Positions 40,997-50,548 are shown, counted from the first letter of the stretch. The stretch is 64,000 nt of DNA from Pacificibacter marinus (GCF_900109555.1 NZ_FNZV01000015.1:33961-97960); one strand, 5' to 3'. Translations and numbers: made by a program. The notes: generated by a model not told the origin, from the sequence alone.

Positions 40997-41171
40997 GTTC
41001 TCCCCAGCGCACGTGCTTGCAATACACGGCAATTTATTGCTCACTTAGATTTGTGTTCCTCAATGGCGTGATATTGGCAGAATTTCCATATATAAAAATG
41101 CGAAAACCTGTCATAGGCAGATAAAACCTGTCAAAACCATTCATAAGACAGGTCAAATTGGAGGCATATCG

Positions 41172-41309
41172 ATGCGAAAATTCTTTGGACGTCTATTAAT
41201 GATGACAGTGGCTTTATGCGCGCTTGGCTTTGTGGCCTTTGCTTACGTGGGCGATTTGGCCCCTCAGCACGCCCAAGTCAGCACCCCCGTGACCCTGACC
41301 TTAAAATAG
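41172..41309 (+). CDS. Small 45-residue membrane or secreted peptide
   Basis: This short frame has a basic start (MRKFFGRLL), one hydrophobic helix (about residues 9-28) and a short polar tail ending TLTLK. GGAGGC at 41160-41165 lies at good distance from the ATG. It sits 10 bases before the exported protein gene and probably shares its operon with xerD. Its function is unknown. Confidence 0.6.
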   Translation: MRKFFGRLLMMTVALCALGFVAFAYVGDLAPQHAQVSTPVTLTLK

Positions 41310-41319
41310 GACGCAGCCT

Positions 41320-42963
41320 ATGACAGCCGTTTCGGGCCGCAGTGCTGTGTCCAGCGCAAAATGTGCCTTTCACCAAAGGACCAAACGCGCAGGAACACAG
41401 GCTTTGGCTGCGCTGTTTGTCATGGGCAGCATTACATATTCTGCGGCGCAAGACATCTCACCAGACAAACCTTTGTCTGCAATCAATTGGCTGACACAAT
41501 CGCTGGATGCACCGCGCAGTGCCCCCATGCGAACCCAGCCCTCAGCCCCAGTCAGCCTGCGCAATGATATTTCGCAAAATGCGCTGCCCGAAAACGTCAC
41601 CACACGCCCGATAGATGCCCCGCAAGTCGATGCTGTGGGCTTGCTGAGTGCTGCGCAAACGGGTTTGCCGCGTGATCTTTGGGGCGCATCAAAGACATTG
41701 GATTTAGGGCGCAGACTGACATCTATTTCGAACCAAACCAATCTTTTACCCGCCTCACGACGTCTCTTGAACACGCTGATTTTGGCTGAACTTGATCCAC
41801 CTTTGGGCGCCAGACAAGATGGGCGATTGTTTCTTGCCCGCGTCGATGCGCTGTTGTCGCAAGGTTTAATTGAAGAAGCCGATGCTTTGATGGAGCGTGC
41901 AGGCTCCAGTGCGCCTGATATTTTTCGCCGCGCGTTTGATGCAAAATTGTTGATGGGCACAGAAAACGAAGCATGCGCGCAGTTGAAAACCACGCGCGGG
42001 CTGTCGCCAGCTTTGCCCACGCGTATTTTTTGTTTGGCCCGGGATGGCGATTGGAGTGCTGCGGCTTTGACGCTTGAAACCAGCACAGCTTTGCAGCTGA
42101 TATCCCCAGAAGACAGCGCGCTTTTGGCACGCTTTTTAGACCCTGAACTGTTCGAAGGCGAACCGCCCCTGCCCGCGCCCAGCCAACCGACCCCTTTGAC
42201 CTTTCGCATGATGGAAGCCATCGGAGAGCCAATATCAACCAATGCGCTGCCACTTGCCTTTGCCCAATCTGATTTGCGCCAAACCGCAGGGTGGAAAACA
42301 CGTGCAAGAGCAGCAGAACGTTTGGCGCGGGTTGGTGCGCTGACACCGAACCGTTGGCTTGGTATTTGGTCAGAACATTTGCCCGCAGCCTCAGGTGGGA
42401 TTTGGGACCGCATTGAAGCGTTGCAACATTTTGAAACGGCTTTGAAAACTGGCGACCCTGGCGCTATCAGCAAAAGCCTTGGGCGGGTGTGGTCTGAAAT
42501 GGGTGAATCTGGGTTGCAGATTGCCTTTTCCGATCTGTTTGCTCAAAAACTTGCCGATGCACCGCTCACGGGTGCCACCTCCAACACCGCGTTCGAAGTC
42601 GCTTTGTTGTCCCCCGATTATGAAATCATCGCAGGCGCGTGGGATACGGATTTAACACCAGATAACGTATTCTTGAAATCTATCGCCTTGGGCGAAGTGC
42701 CTGCGCAGCGGCCAAACACAGCCCAAAAACGTGCAATTGTCGATGGGTTTCGGGCCTCAGGCATTCCTGTGCGCTTGTCGGGATTGGTGCAAGGCAACCG
42801 ACTTGGTGAAGCTATTTTGCGTGCGATTGAGTTGCTTGAAGGCGGTGCAACAGGCGATTTGGACGAGCTGACAGATGCTATTGCATTTTTTCGCGCCGTA
42901 GGGCTTGAAGCCACAGCACGGCGCGCGGCGCTTGAAATACTGGTATTGGAGCGGCGCGGATGA
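41320..42963 (+). CDS. Exported protein of unknown function upstream of xerD
   Basis: This 547-residue protein has a basic N-terminus, a hydrophobic segment (about residues 28-42) and a predicted cleavage after SAAQDI. It is therefore likely periplasmic or outer-membrane. The rest is rich in Ala, Leu and Pro with helical repeats (LARVDALLSQGLIEEADALMERAG, later similar segments), suggesting a TPR-like or antiparallel helical scaffold. I do not recognise the family. Its stop overlaps the xerD start by four bases. Conservation next to xerD in relatives would support a role at the division site; this is speculation. Confidence 0.8.
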   Translation: MTAVSGRSAVSSAKCAFHQRTKRAGTQALAALFVMGSITYSAAQDISPDKPLSAINWLTQSLDAPRSAPMRTQPSAPVSLRNDISQNALPENVTTRPIDAPQVDAVGLLSAAQTGLPRDLWGASKTLDLGRRLTSISNQTNLLPASRRLLNTLILAELDPPLGARQDGRLFLARVDALLSQGLIEEADALMERAGSSAPDIFRRAFDAKLLMGTENEACAQLKTTRGLSPALPTRIFCLARDGDWSAAALTLETSTALQLISPEDSALLARFLDPELFEGEPPLPAPSQPTPLTFRMMEAIGEPISTNALPLAFAQSDLRQTAGWKTRARAAERLARVGALTPNRWLGIWSEHLPAASGGIWDRIEALQHFETALKTGDPGAISKSLGRVWSEMGESGLQIAFSDLFAQKLADAPLTGATSNTAFEVALLSPDYEIIAGAWDTDLTPDNVFLKSIALGEVPAQRPNTAQKRAIVDGFRASGIPVRLSGLVQGNRLGEAILRAIELLEGGATGDLDELTDAIAFFRAVGLEATARRAALEILVLERRG

Positions 42964-43892
42964 GTTCCGATCACAATTGGATTTCACGCTACGCCGAAGC
43001 ACAAGCCGCCGAACTCGGTGCAGCAGAAAACACCCGCCTGTCCTATGGGCGTGATTTGATCGGATTTTCAGATTGGCTGACCCCCCAAGGGCTTTCGTTT
43101 GAAACCGCACAGCGCGCAGATGTTGAAGCCTACTTGGTGGCCTGTGAATCTGAGGGGCTGGCACAATCAACCCGCGCACGGCGGTTGTCATCGATCAAAC
43201 AACTGTTCCGATTTGCCTTTGAAGAAGGCTGGCGTACCGACAATCCTGCCATTCAAATTCGTGGTCCGGGGCGCAGCAAACGCTTGCCCAAAACACTGTC
43301 TGAAGATGAAGTCGCACAGCTGCTCACTGCGGCGCGCAGTCTTGGGCGCAACGATTTTGACCGCGCCCGCAACACTTGTTTGATCGAGGTGCTCTATGCA
43401 ACAGGCATGCGCGCGTCTGAATTGGTGGAACTGCCGATATCTGCGGTACGGGGCGATCCACGCATGCTTTTGGTGCGCGGCAAAGGCGACAAAGAACGCA
43501 TGGTGCCGCTGTCACCGCCTGCGCGTGCGGCATTGATACAGTGGCTTGAGCTGCGCGATTCTGCCGAGGAAACCGCGCGGATTGAAAAGGGCGTAAAGCC
43601 CTCGCCTTTTGTCTTTCCATCCCGTGGCAAAGCGGGGCATCTGACGCGTGTTGGCTTTTATCAACTGATCAAAGACATGGCCGTCGCCGCAGGCCTGTCA
43701 CCGGATAAAGTTACACCCCACGTTATGCGCCACGCGTTTGCCACCCATTTGTTGGCCAATGGTGCAGATTTGCGGTCCATCCAGACCTTACTCGGTCACG
43801 CCGATCTATCGACAACCGAGATTTACACGCATGTCTTGGATGAGCGGCTCAAAGAGTTGGTTTTAACCCATCATCCGCTGGCAAACCTGTAG
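42960..43892 (+). CDS. xerD: Tyrosine recombinase XerD
   Basis: This 310-residue site-specific recombinase resolves chromosome dimers at dif with XerC and FtsK. The N-terminal core-binding domain (1-100) precedes the catalytic residues R151, K175, H254, R257, H280 and Y289 (nucleophile, in TTEIYTHV). It is translationally coupled to the upstream exported protein. No dif-like site was recognised in the window. Confidence 0.94.
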   Translation: MSSDHNWISRYAEAQAAELGAAENTRLSYGRDLIGFSDWLTPQGLSFETAQRADVEAYLVACESEGLAQSTRARRLSSIKQLFRFAFEEGWRTDNPAIQIRGPGRSKRLPKTLSEDEVAQLLTAARSLGRNDFDRARNTCLIEVLYATGMRASELVELPISAVRGDPRMLLVRGKGDKERMVPLSPPARAALIQWLELRDSAEETARIEKGVKPSPFVFPSRGKAGHLTRVGFYQLIKDMAVAAGLSPDKVTPHVMRHAFATHLLANGADLRSIQTLLGHADLSTTEIYTHVLDERLKELVLTHHPLANL

Positions 43893-44036
43893 CCAGCAGA
43901 CCCGTTTTAACATCAACCTGCAATGCACGTTGCGCTGGCCCTTGCACAGAGACGAGCGCGGCCCCATAACCTAATAAATAACAAAGCAATACCGCACGCA
44001 GCACTGTGCAGATTATCGATATTTGGAGCCTCTACA

Positions 44037-45344
44037 ATGGACGTCACTATGCTTGATGCAGCCTTTTGGATGACATGTCTTGCCATCGCAGGGCTGCTCA
44101 TATTGTCTGGGTTCTTTTCCGGTTCGGAAACCGCGCTGACCGCCGCATCGCGGGGGAAATTGCGCTCGCAAGCCGATAAAGGCACCAAAGGCGCACAAAA
44201 AGCGCTGGATGTGACAGAAGACAACGAGCGGCTGATTGGCTCTGTTTTGCTTGGCAACAATCTTGTCAATATTCTAGCAACATCGCTGGCAACGGCCCTG
44301 TTCACGCGCGTGTTTGGCGAAAGTGGCGTGGCGTTGGCGACGCTTGTCATGACTGTCCTTGTGCTTGTTTTTGCAGAAGTTTTGCCAAAAACCTATGCCA
44401 TCACCAACCCTGAATCCGCTGCATCACGTGTTGCGGGGCCAATTGCGGTTGTCGTGTTGGTCTTTTCGCCTGTTGTCAGCTTTGTGCGCATGTTGGTGCG
44501 CGGTATTTTGAGCCTATTTGGCGTGCAAACCGATCCCGACAGCCACATTTTGGCACTCAAAGACGAAATCGCAGGGGCCATCGCATTGGGGCACGTCGAG
44601 GGGGCCGTGGAAAAAGAAGATCGCGACAGGTTGTTGGGCGCGCTTGATTTGGGCGAACGCACGGTCGAAGAAATCATGCTTCATCGCTCTAAAATCGAAA
44701 TGATCGATGCAAATACACCTGCCCGCGAGGTGTTAGAGGCCTGTTTGAAATCGCCACACACGCGCCTGCCCTTGTACCGCGATGATCCAGAAAACATTGT
44801 TGGTGTCATTCACGCCAAAGATCTATTGCGCGGCATGTACGCCGAACGAGACGAAGCATTGCCCGATGTGCAACTTGCAGATTTTGATGTTTTGGGGGTC
44901 GCGATGACGCCCTATTTCGTGCCTGAAACCACAACGCTCGATGATCAAATGCGTCAATTCTTGCGGCGGCAAACCCATTTTGCTTTGGTCGTTGACGAAT
45001 ACGGTGCACTGCAAGGACTGATCACGCTGGAAGATATTCTAGAAGAAATCGTCGGCGAGATTACGGATGAATTTGATCCTTCCGAAGACGCGCCAGTCAA
45101 ATCAAAAGACGGTGGCTGGGTGGTGGATGGCGGTATGACAATCCGCGATTTCAACCGCTCCACCGAATGCAATCTACCAGACGAAGAAGCCAACACCATG
45201 GCTGGTCTGGTCATTCACGAGGCACAAATGATCCCCACAACCGGACAGGTTTTTTCTTTTCATGGGCACCGTTTTGAAGTGGTCGAACGCACGGCCAACC
45301 GTTTGACAACATTGAAAGTACGCCCTTTGCGTAGGGCACGCTGA
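44037..45344 (+). CDS. CorC/HlyC-family membrane protein (CNNM/DUF21 with CBS pair)
   Basis: This 435-residue protein has a DUF21 membrane domain (about 10-190, with LSGFFSGSETALTAASRGKL), two CBS domains (about 210-330, MLHRSKIEMID and THFALVVDEYGALQGLITLED) and a C-terminal CorC_HlyC domain (about 350-435). The family is linked to magnesium and cobalt export or resistance. The start at 44037 has GGAG upstream; a 38-codon longer frame is unlikely. It overlaps rlmJ by one base. Confidence 0.92.
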   Translation: MDVTMLDAAFWMTCLAIAGLLILSGFFSGSETALTAASRGKLRSQADKGTKGAQKALDVTEDNERLIGSVLLGNNLVNILATSLATALFTRVFGESGVALATLVMTVLVLVFAEVLPKTYAITNPESAASRVAGPIAVVVLVFSPVVSFVRMLVRGILSLFGVQTDPDSHILALKDEIAGAIALGHVEGAVEKEDRDRLLGALDLGERTVEEIMLHRSKIEMIDANTPAREVLEACLKSPHTRLPLYRDDPENIVGVIHAKDLLRGMYAERDEALPDVQLADFDVLGVAMTPYFVPETTTLDDQMRQFLRRQTHFALVVDEYGALQGLITLEDILEEIVGEITDEFDPSEDAPVKSKDGGWVVDGGMTIRDFNRSTECNLPDEEANTMAGLVIHEAQMIPTTGQVFSFHGHRFEVVERTANRLTTLKVRPLRRAR

Positions 45345-46135
45345 TGCTGTCGTATCAACACGGGTTCCATGCCGGCAATTTGGCAGATGTACAAAAGCAT
45401 GCCTTGCTGGCGGTGATGATTGATTACATGACCCGCAAAGACAAACCTTTGTCTTATGTGGAAACCCATGCGGGACGCGGCTTGTATGATCTGCAAGGGT
45501 CACAAGCGCAAAAGACGGGCGAGGCCACGTCGGGTATTTTGAAAGTCGCCAACTGGTTTGACGCAAACCATCCCTATACGCGCGCACGTAAAATCATCGC
45601 CGACACACATGGCAAAAGCATATATCCTGGATCGCCCGCTTTGGCGCAGGCGTTGTTGCGCGATATGGACAACATGCGCTTGGCTGAATTGCACCCTACC
45701 GAGTTCGCGCATCTTGAAACTGCTATGCACAGTGCAAATTCATATGTCGGCTTGAACATGATGCAAAAAGACGGGCTGGCTTTGGCGCAAAGCATCTGCC
45801 CACCAACACCGCGTCGCGGGCTGTGCTTGATCGATCCACCTTATGAGGTCAAAACCGATTACACCGTGCTGCCAGATTATATCGCCAAACTGCATCGCAA
45901 ATGGAATGTCGGTATTATTGCTCTGTGGTATCCAATCCTTGAGGGTGGCGCGCACAAACCTATGACTAACGCGTTGTTGGATTTGAATTTACCCGATGTA
46001 TTGCACCATGAGGTACGCTTTGCCCCCGCGCGCCAAGGGCATGGGATGATTGGATCAGGCATGTTCATCGTCAATACGCCATGGGGCTTGAAAGACGAAG
46101 CCGCGCGTTTGACCAAACTCTTTAACGCGCTCTGA
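45344..46135 (+). CDS. rlmJ: 23S rRNA (adenine(2030)-N6)-methyltransferase RlmJ
   Basis: This 263-residue SAM-dependent methyltransferase modifies A2030 of 23S rRNA. The N-terminus MLSYQHGFHAGNLADVQKH is the family hallmark, and the catalytic DPPY motif appears in CLIDPPYEVKTDY. Related proteins were named ComJ and linked to use of DNA as nutrient. The ATG overlaps the stop of the CorC-type gene. Confidence 0.95.
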   Translation: MLSYQHGFHAGNLADVQKHALLAVMIDYMTRKDKPLSYVETHAGRGLYDLQGSQAQKTGEATSGILKVANWFDANHPYTRARKIIADTHGKSIYPGSPALAQALLRDMDNMRLAELHPTEFAHLETAMHSANSYVGLNMMQKDGLALAQSICPPTPRRGLCLIDPPYEVKTDYTVLPDYIAKLHRKWNVGIIALWYPILEGGAHKPMTNALLDLNLPDVLHHEVRFAPARQGHGMIGSGMFIVNTPWGLKDEAARLTKLFNAL

Positions 46136-46140
46136 AATCA

Positions 46141-46169
46141 AAAAAGGCGGGCTTTGCGGCCCACCTTTT
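46141..46169. terminator. Bidirectional terminator between rlmJ and the HerA-like gene
   Basis: AAAGG-C-GGGC pairs with GCCC-A-CCTTTT around a six-base loop, with one mismatch. It lies between converging genes, with A-run on one side and T-run on the other. Confidence 0.8.
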
Positions 46170-46194
46170 CGTTTTATCTGGTCTTTATGCAGGC

Positions 46195-47778
46195 CTAACG
46201 CCCTTTGAAAAGCCCGCCCAAAAGTCCGCGTACAATACGGCGACCTGTCGTGCCTTTGAGTTCCTTGATCACCAATTTGGTCACAGATTCACCCAAAGAA
46301 TCGCTCCGCGAAGACCGGCGTGATGTGGAACGGCCATAGTCCTTGGTTTCATAGCGCCGTGCTTTTTTGAACTCGCGCTCAAGTTCGGCACGTTTCTTTT
46401 CATCTGCTTTGGCCTCTTTGGCGGCCAGTTCAGCTGCCTCTTCTGCAGCTTCCGCTTGTTCTGCGGCTTGGGCAGCATCATTTGCGCGCTTGCTCAGCAC
46501 CTCAAACGCGCTTTCACGGTCGAGAACTGTCTCGTATTTTCCAGCAATCGGCGAGGTGGCAATAACCCCTGCCCGTTCCAGCGCACTGAGCGGCCCAAGC
46601 TGCGATGATGGTGGACGGATCAGCGTTTGCTCGGCAACCGACGGCACGCCTTTGGCCTCAAGCATCGACGTCACAGCTTCTCCAGTGCCAACAGATTTGA
46701 TCGCATCTTCAATGTCGAAACGCGGATTAATGCGGTACGTTTCCGCCGCACGTTCCAGATTTTTTTGATCCCGCGCTGTAAAAGCCCGCAAGGCATGCTG
46801 TACGCGATTGCCCAATTGGCCGAGAATATCATCAGGCACGTCAGCGGGATTTTGCGTTACAAAATAAACACCTACGCCCTTAGACCGGATCAACCGCGCC
46901 ACTTGTTCCACCTTGTTGACCAAGGCTTTGGGCGCGTCATCAAACAGCAAATGCGCTTCGTCGAAAAAGAACACCAACTTGGGTTTGTCGGGGTTGCCAA
47001 CTTCTGGCAGTTCTTCGAACAGCTCAGACAAAAGCCACAGCAAAAATGTTGCATAAAGCCCCGGCGACGACATCAATTTATCAGCGGCCAAGATTGAAAT
47101 GCGACCACGTCCATCGGGATCGGTGCGGATGATATCCGACAAATCCAACGCAGGTTCACCAAATAGTTTGTCACCGCCTTGGTTTTCAAGCACCAAAAGC
47201 GACCGTTGGATGGCACCAATGGAAGAGCTGGAAATATTGCCATAGCGCAGGGTCAATTGATCGGCATTTTCACCGCACCAGACCAACAAGGCTTGCAGGT
47301 CTTTAAGGTCTAAAAGCGGCAGACCTTGTTCATCAGACACCCGAAATGCGATGTTGATCACGCCCTCTTGGGCATCGGTGAGTTGCAACATGCGTGACAG
47401 CAAAAGCGGCCCCATTTCGGCAACTGTGGTGCGGATAGGATGACCCTGTTCGCCAAACAAATCCCAAAACGTAACGGGAAAGTTTTCATATACAAAGGTG
47501 GTGAAATTGATCGTGGTGTTGCGGTTGACGAACGGCTCATGCAGTTTGCCATCTGGTGATCCAGCCTTGGCAAGCCCCGACAAATCACCTTTGACGTCAG
47601 ACAAGAACACAGGCACGCCTGCGTTTGAAAACCCTTCTGCAAGGATTTGAAGTGTAACGGTTTTACCGGTCCCTGTGGCACCTGCAATCAATCCGTGGCG
47701 GTTGCCGTATTTGAGCAAAAGCTGCTGCGCATCTTTGTATCCGACGCCGCCGCCACCGATAAAAATTCCGTCACTCAT
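46195..47778 (-). CDS. HerA-like helicase-domain ATPase (DUF853, YjgR type)
   Basis: This 527-residue hexameric-type ATPase of the FtsK-HerA superfamily has Walker [13 protein letters not shown] near residue 35, the [11 protein letters not shown] block, and Walker [12 protein letters not shown]. The arginine-finger region [21 protein letters not shown] is present. A coiled, Ala/Glu-rich segment (about 440-490) and a basic C-terminus follow. The biological role is not established; proteins of this type are found stand-alone or next to nucleases. No nuclease partner is adjacent here. Confidence 0.88.
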   Translation of the reverse strand: MSDGIFIGGGGVGYKDAQQLLLKYGNRHGLIAGATGTGKTVTLQILAEGFSNAGVPVFLSDVKGDLSGLAKAGSPDGKLHEPFVNRNTTINFTTFVYENFPVTFWDLFGEQGHPIRTTVAEMGPLLLSRMLQLTDAQEGVINIAFRVSDEQGLPLLDLKDLQALLVWCGENADQLTLRYGNISSSSIGAIQRSLLVLENQGGDKLFGEPALDLSDIIRTDPDGRGRISILAADKLMSSPGLYATFLLWLLSELFEELPEVGNPDKPKLVFFFDEAHLLFDDAPKALVNKVEQVARLIRSKGVGVYFVTQNPADVPDDILGQLGNRVQHALRAFTARDQKNLERAAETYRINPRFDIEDAIKSVGTGEAVTSMLEAKGVPSVAEQTLIRPPSSQLGPLSALERAGVIATSPIAGKYETVLDRESAFEVLSKRANDAAQAAEQAEAAEEAAELAAKEAKADEKKRAELEREFKKARRYETKDYGRSTSRRSSRSDSLGESVTKLVIKELKGTTGRRIVRGLLGGLFKGR

Positions 47779-47879
47779 ATTATTGTATCCCTAGGTGATT
47801 CCGCGAAGTTGCACGGGCATTGTATCTATCGTTTCGGTAAACAATACAATTTTAACACTTTGGTGCAATTATGAGTTGT

Positions 47880-47966
47880 GTTCGGGTCATGTCCTCCTAG
47901 GCCTGAACAAACTTCCTCCCTGTCAGACTGGTCGCGCGTGATTAAAATCACCGCGGCCGCTTTTTT
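47880..47966 (+). ncRNA. Small RNA candidate with two CCUCC motifs and a terminator
   Basis: A hairpin of GTTCGGG and CCTGAAC (47880-47908, one G-U pair) carries TCCTCC in its loop. A second motif, CTTCCTCCC, lies at 47912-47920. GTGAT-TAAA-ATCAC with a bulged GC-rich lower stem and TTTTTT (about 47931-47966) forms an intrinsic terminator. C/U-rich loops like these are the hallmark of cuckoo (CcsR) RNAs of Rhodobacter, where the motif is CCUCCUCCC or CUUCCUCCC. The 5' end and promoter are not resolved. The second hairpin stem is weak, so family membership is uncertain. Confidence 0.45.
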
Positions 47967-48008
47967 GCGCATTTTACCTAAAAACACAGGTTTCAAATTA
48001 AATTTACA

Positions 48009-48037
48009 TTGACGGATAGAATCTTCTCACATAAATT
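48009..48037 (+). promoter_or_regulatory. Sigma-70 promoter candidate
   Basis: TTGACG (48009-48014), a 17-base spacer and TAAATT (48032-48037) fit a sigma-70 promoter. It would start a transcript near 48044 that passes through the 48101-48136 hairpin and possibly into the IalB-type gene at 48289. Confidence 0.45.
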
Positions 48038-48100
48038 TTTATCAATTCGTCGGCCAAGTCCGTCAGGGAGAAAATAGATCTTACGATCATGATGAGATCA

Positions 48101-48136
48101 CCAAAGGGGCGCTGGAGAAATCCAACGCCCCTTTGG
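48101..48136 (+). other. Long hairpin with GAAA tetraloop
   Basis: CCAAAGGGGCG (48101-48111) pairs perfectly with 48126-48136. After one C-A mismatch, TGGA pairs with TCCA around a GAAA tetraloop. No T-run follows on either strand, so this is not a standard terminator. It lies 153 bases before the IalB-type gene and could be a leader element, the end of a short RNA from the 48009 promoter, or a processing site. Confidence 0.5.
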
Positions 48137-48288
48137 CATTCACAGATCACGCACCCTATTTCAGGCAAAAAACGGCTTGTTTGGCTAAGTTTTTCGAATT
48201 TCAGAGTAAAATACTCAAAAGCCGCCTGACACCCCCAGTCCATCATGTTAATCTTCGCAAAACTGACCAGAGGATTGATGGATTTCCT

Positions 48289-48984
48289 ATGAACTTTACG
48301 TCCCAATTGGCGAAAACTGCCACACGAACATTTTGTATCAGCGCTGCTGTTTCACTTGGATTGACCTTTGCCGCCGCAGCGCAAGACGCACAAAAGTCTG
48401 ATGCCCCTGCTGAAGATGCTGCAACTCTTGGACTTTCAACTGGCACGCCAGCTGACAATGTTGGCCAACCTTACCTGTTTGAAACGCACGGTGATTGGCA
48501 AATCAACTGCATCAAAATGCCTGAGGGTCAAAGCGATCCGTGTACCATGTACCAATTGCTGAAAGACGAAGACGGCAATGCAGTGTCCGAAATTTCATTG
48601 TTCCACTTTGGACGCGGCGATGTTGATGCAGGTGCCACGGTGACGACACCGCTTGAAACACTGCTGACAGAACAACTGACTGTGACGATCGACGGCGCGA
48701 ATGGCCGCCGTTACCCATTTTCATTTTGTACAACTCAAGGCTGCCAGGCGCGCCTAGGATTTACAAACGACGATGTGGCGCTTTTGAAAAAAGGCAGCAA
48801 AGCCGAAGTTATCATGGTGCCAATCGGCGCACCTGACGTGAAAGTTGCATTGGACATGTCTTTGTCTGGCTTCACGGCGGGATACACTCGTGTGACCGAA
48901 TTAAATTTGGCGACACGCGCGGCTGCCGAAGCTGCAGCTAAAGCGGCCTCAACTGAGGCGGAAAAACCTGCAGCGGCTGAATAA
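48289..48984 (+). CDS. Invasion-associated locus B (IalB) family protein
   Basis: This 231-residue secreted protein has a signal peptide (residues 1-26, cleavage after AAAAQ). The IalB domain (about 58-205) has GDWQINCIKMPEGQSDPCTMYQ, a CTTQGC pair of cysteines and a conserved C-terminal FTAGYTRV. Cysteines probably form a disulfide. The C-terminus is a low-complexity Ala/Glu tail. In Bartonella IalB aids invasion; in free-living relatives the role is unknown. It is monocistronic with a terminator following. Confidence 0.88.
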   Translation: MNFTSQLAKTATRTFCISAAVSLGLTFAAAAQDAQKSDAPAEDAATLGLSTGTPADNVGQPYLFETHGDWQINCIKMPEGQSDPCTMYQLLKDEDGNAVSEISLFHFGRGDVDAGATVTTPLETLLTEQLTVTIDGANGRRYPFSFCTTQGCQARLGFTNDDVALLKKGSKAEVIMVPIGAPDVKVALDMSLSGFTAGYTRVTELNLATRAAAEAAAKAASTEAEKPAAAE

Positions 48985-49006
48985 TCAGCACCAAACTCCG
49001 TTCAAT

Positions 49007-49041
49007 AAAAAAGCCCAGCGGATATTTCGCTGGGCTTTTTT
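49007..49041 (+). terminator. Terminator after the IalB-type gene
   Basis: AAGCCCAGCG pairs with CGCTGGGCTT around a seven-base loop, with a leading A-run and trailing T-run. It can serve both the IalB-type gene and the converging ketoacyl synthase gene. Confidence 0.9.
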
Positions 49042-49073
49042 GTCTCGTCTCGATGCCTTTATAGCCCTAACGA

Positions 49074-50285
49074 TCAGGCCGCTTTGCGCAACGCAATCAC
49101 CGCGTTCAAGCCGCCAAAAGCAAAGGCATTGGACAGCACCACATCCACTTTTGCATCGCGTGCCGTGTTGGGCACCACATCCAGCGCACATTCGGGATCG
49201 GGTTCTTCATAATTAATCGTCGGCGCAATCACACCGTCTTTGAGCGCCATAATACAGGCCAAAAGTTCAACAGCACCGGTACCGCCAATCAAGTGCCCAT
49301 GCATAGATTTAGTGGATGAAATCATAACCTTATCCGCATGGTGGCCCAAAACATCTGCCACAGCAGCACATTCAGTTTTGTCATTCGCAGCTGTGCCCGT
49401 GCCATGCGCATTGATATAGCCTACCTCGTCTCGATTGAGTTTTGCATCGGTGATGGCCCCTAAAATGGCACGCGCAGCACCTTGTTTGGACGGCATGACA
49501 ATATCAGAGGCATCTGAAGTCATGGCAAACCCGATCACTTCGCACAAAATATCTGCACCGCGCGCTTTTGCGTGCTCGTAGTCTTCAAAGACAAACACCG
49601 CAGCGCCTTCGCCTTGCACCATGCCATTGCGATTGAGACTAAAAGGCCGACACGCGTCTTTCGACATCACCCGCAAGCCCTCCCAAGCTTTAACGCCGCC
49701 AAAGCACAACATGGATTCAGAGCCGCCCGTGACCATCGCCGTCGCCATGCCGCACCGCACCATGTTAAACGCTTGCCCCATCGCGTGGTTGCTGGACGCG
49801 CAGGCCGTCGCGACCGTGAACGACGGGCCTTTCAAGTTATATTCCATAGAGACATGCGAACAGGACGCATTGTTCATCAACTTGGGCACAACAAACGGGT
49901 GGACGCGGTTTTTGCCCTCTTCATAGACCATGCGGTAATTGTCGTCTTGCGTGGTCAACCCACCGCCAGACGTGCCCAGAATGACGCCTGATTTGGCAGA
50001 AAGGTCACCATTAAACACAAGGCCCGATTGCTCAATCGCTTCTTTGGCTGCGGTCAATGCAAACTGTGTGAACCGATCATACAGTGCTATCTGTTGGCGA
50101 TTGAACCGATTTTCGGTGTTCCAATCATGGATTTGCCCGCCAATTTTAATTGAAAGCCTGTCGACATCGCGGAAGTTCAACTCGGAAATTCCACAACGCC
50201 CTTCGCGCATCGCCTCCATGGTGGATGGCACATCAAGCCCCAAAGCATTAACCGTGCCAGCCCCTGTGATGACCACGCGCCTCAT
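49074..50285 (-). CDS. Beta-ketoacyl-ACP synthase, FabF-like
   Basis: This 403-residue condensing enzyme elongates acyl-ACP with malonyl-ACP. The catalytic cysteine is in VATACASSNHAMG and the histidines in YINAHGTGTAANDK and KSMHGHLIGGTGAVE; FGGLNA ends the fold. It starts overlapping the stop of a dedicated acyl carrier protein and lies in a cluster with lpxD. This is probably a special branch, for example making the hydroxyacyl chains for lipid A, rather than the housekeeping FabF; the assignment is inference from context. Confidence 0.88.
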   Translation of the reverse strand: MRRVVITGAGTVNALGLDVPSTMEAMREGRCGISELNFRDVDRLSIKIGGQIHDWNTENRFNRQQIALYDRFTQFALTAAKEAIEQSGLVFNGDLSAKSGVILGTSGGGLTTQDDNYRMVYEEGKNRVHPFVVPKLMNNASCSHVSMEYNLKGPSFTVATACASSNHAMGQAFNMVRCGMATAMVTGGSESMLCFGGVKAWEGLRVMSKDACRPFSLNRNGMVQGEGAAVFVFEDYEHAKARGADILCEVIGFAMTSDASDIVMPSKQGAARAILGAITDAKLNRDEVGYINAHGTGTAANDKTECAAVADVLGHHADKVMISSTKSMHGHLIGGTGAVELLACIMALKDGVIAPTINYEEPDPECALDVVPNTARDAKVDVVLSNAFAFGGLNAVIALRKAA

Positions 50286-50548
50286 CTCGATTGCTCGGCA
50301 ATCAAGCTTTGCACCGCCGTGATAATCGAGGCAACGGATGAAATATCAAAGTCAGATTGTGTCGGCTCATTGGCGTTGAACGGCACCGAAATATCAAAGC
50401 CTTCTTCAATGGCGAAAATGCATTCAACAAGACCAAGACTGTCGATACCAAGGTCATCTAAGCTTTGATCTTCGCGCACATCGCTCGGTTCTAAAACAGC
50501 TTGTTCAGCAATAATTTCAATGACTTTCGTTTTAATCTCACTGGGCAT
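50282..50548 (-). CDS. Acyl carrier protein (specialised paralogue)
   Basis: This 88-residue ACP has the phosphopantetheine serine in DDLGIDSLGLVECIFAIEE, where the usual DSLDTVE is DSLGLVE. The start at 50548 has GGAGACACC upstream; a frame 10 codons longer lacks it. It overlaps the ketoacyl synthase by four bases and lies 100 bases from lpxD on the same strand. It is not placed next to fabD or fabG, so it is not the housekeeping AcpP by context. It probably supplies the lipid A acyl chain. Confidence 0.85.
   Translation of the reverse strand: MPSEIKTKVIEIIAEQAVLEPSDVREDQSLDDLGIDSLGLVECIFAIEEGFDISVPFNANEPTQSDFDISSVASIITAVQSLIAEQSR

Noticed and set aside
41370..42473. 367-codon leftward frame opposite the exported protein
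   Set aside because: It is the complement of a signal-peptide gene with operon coupling to xerD; composition is that of a shadow frame.
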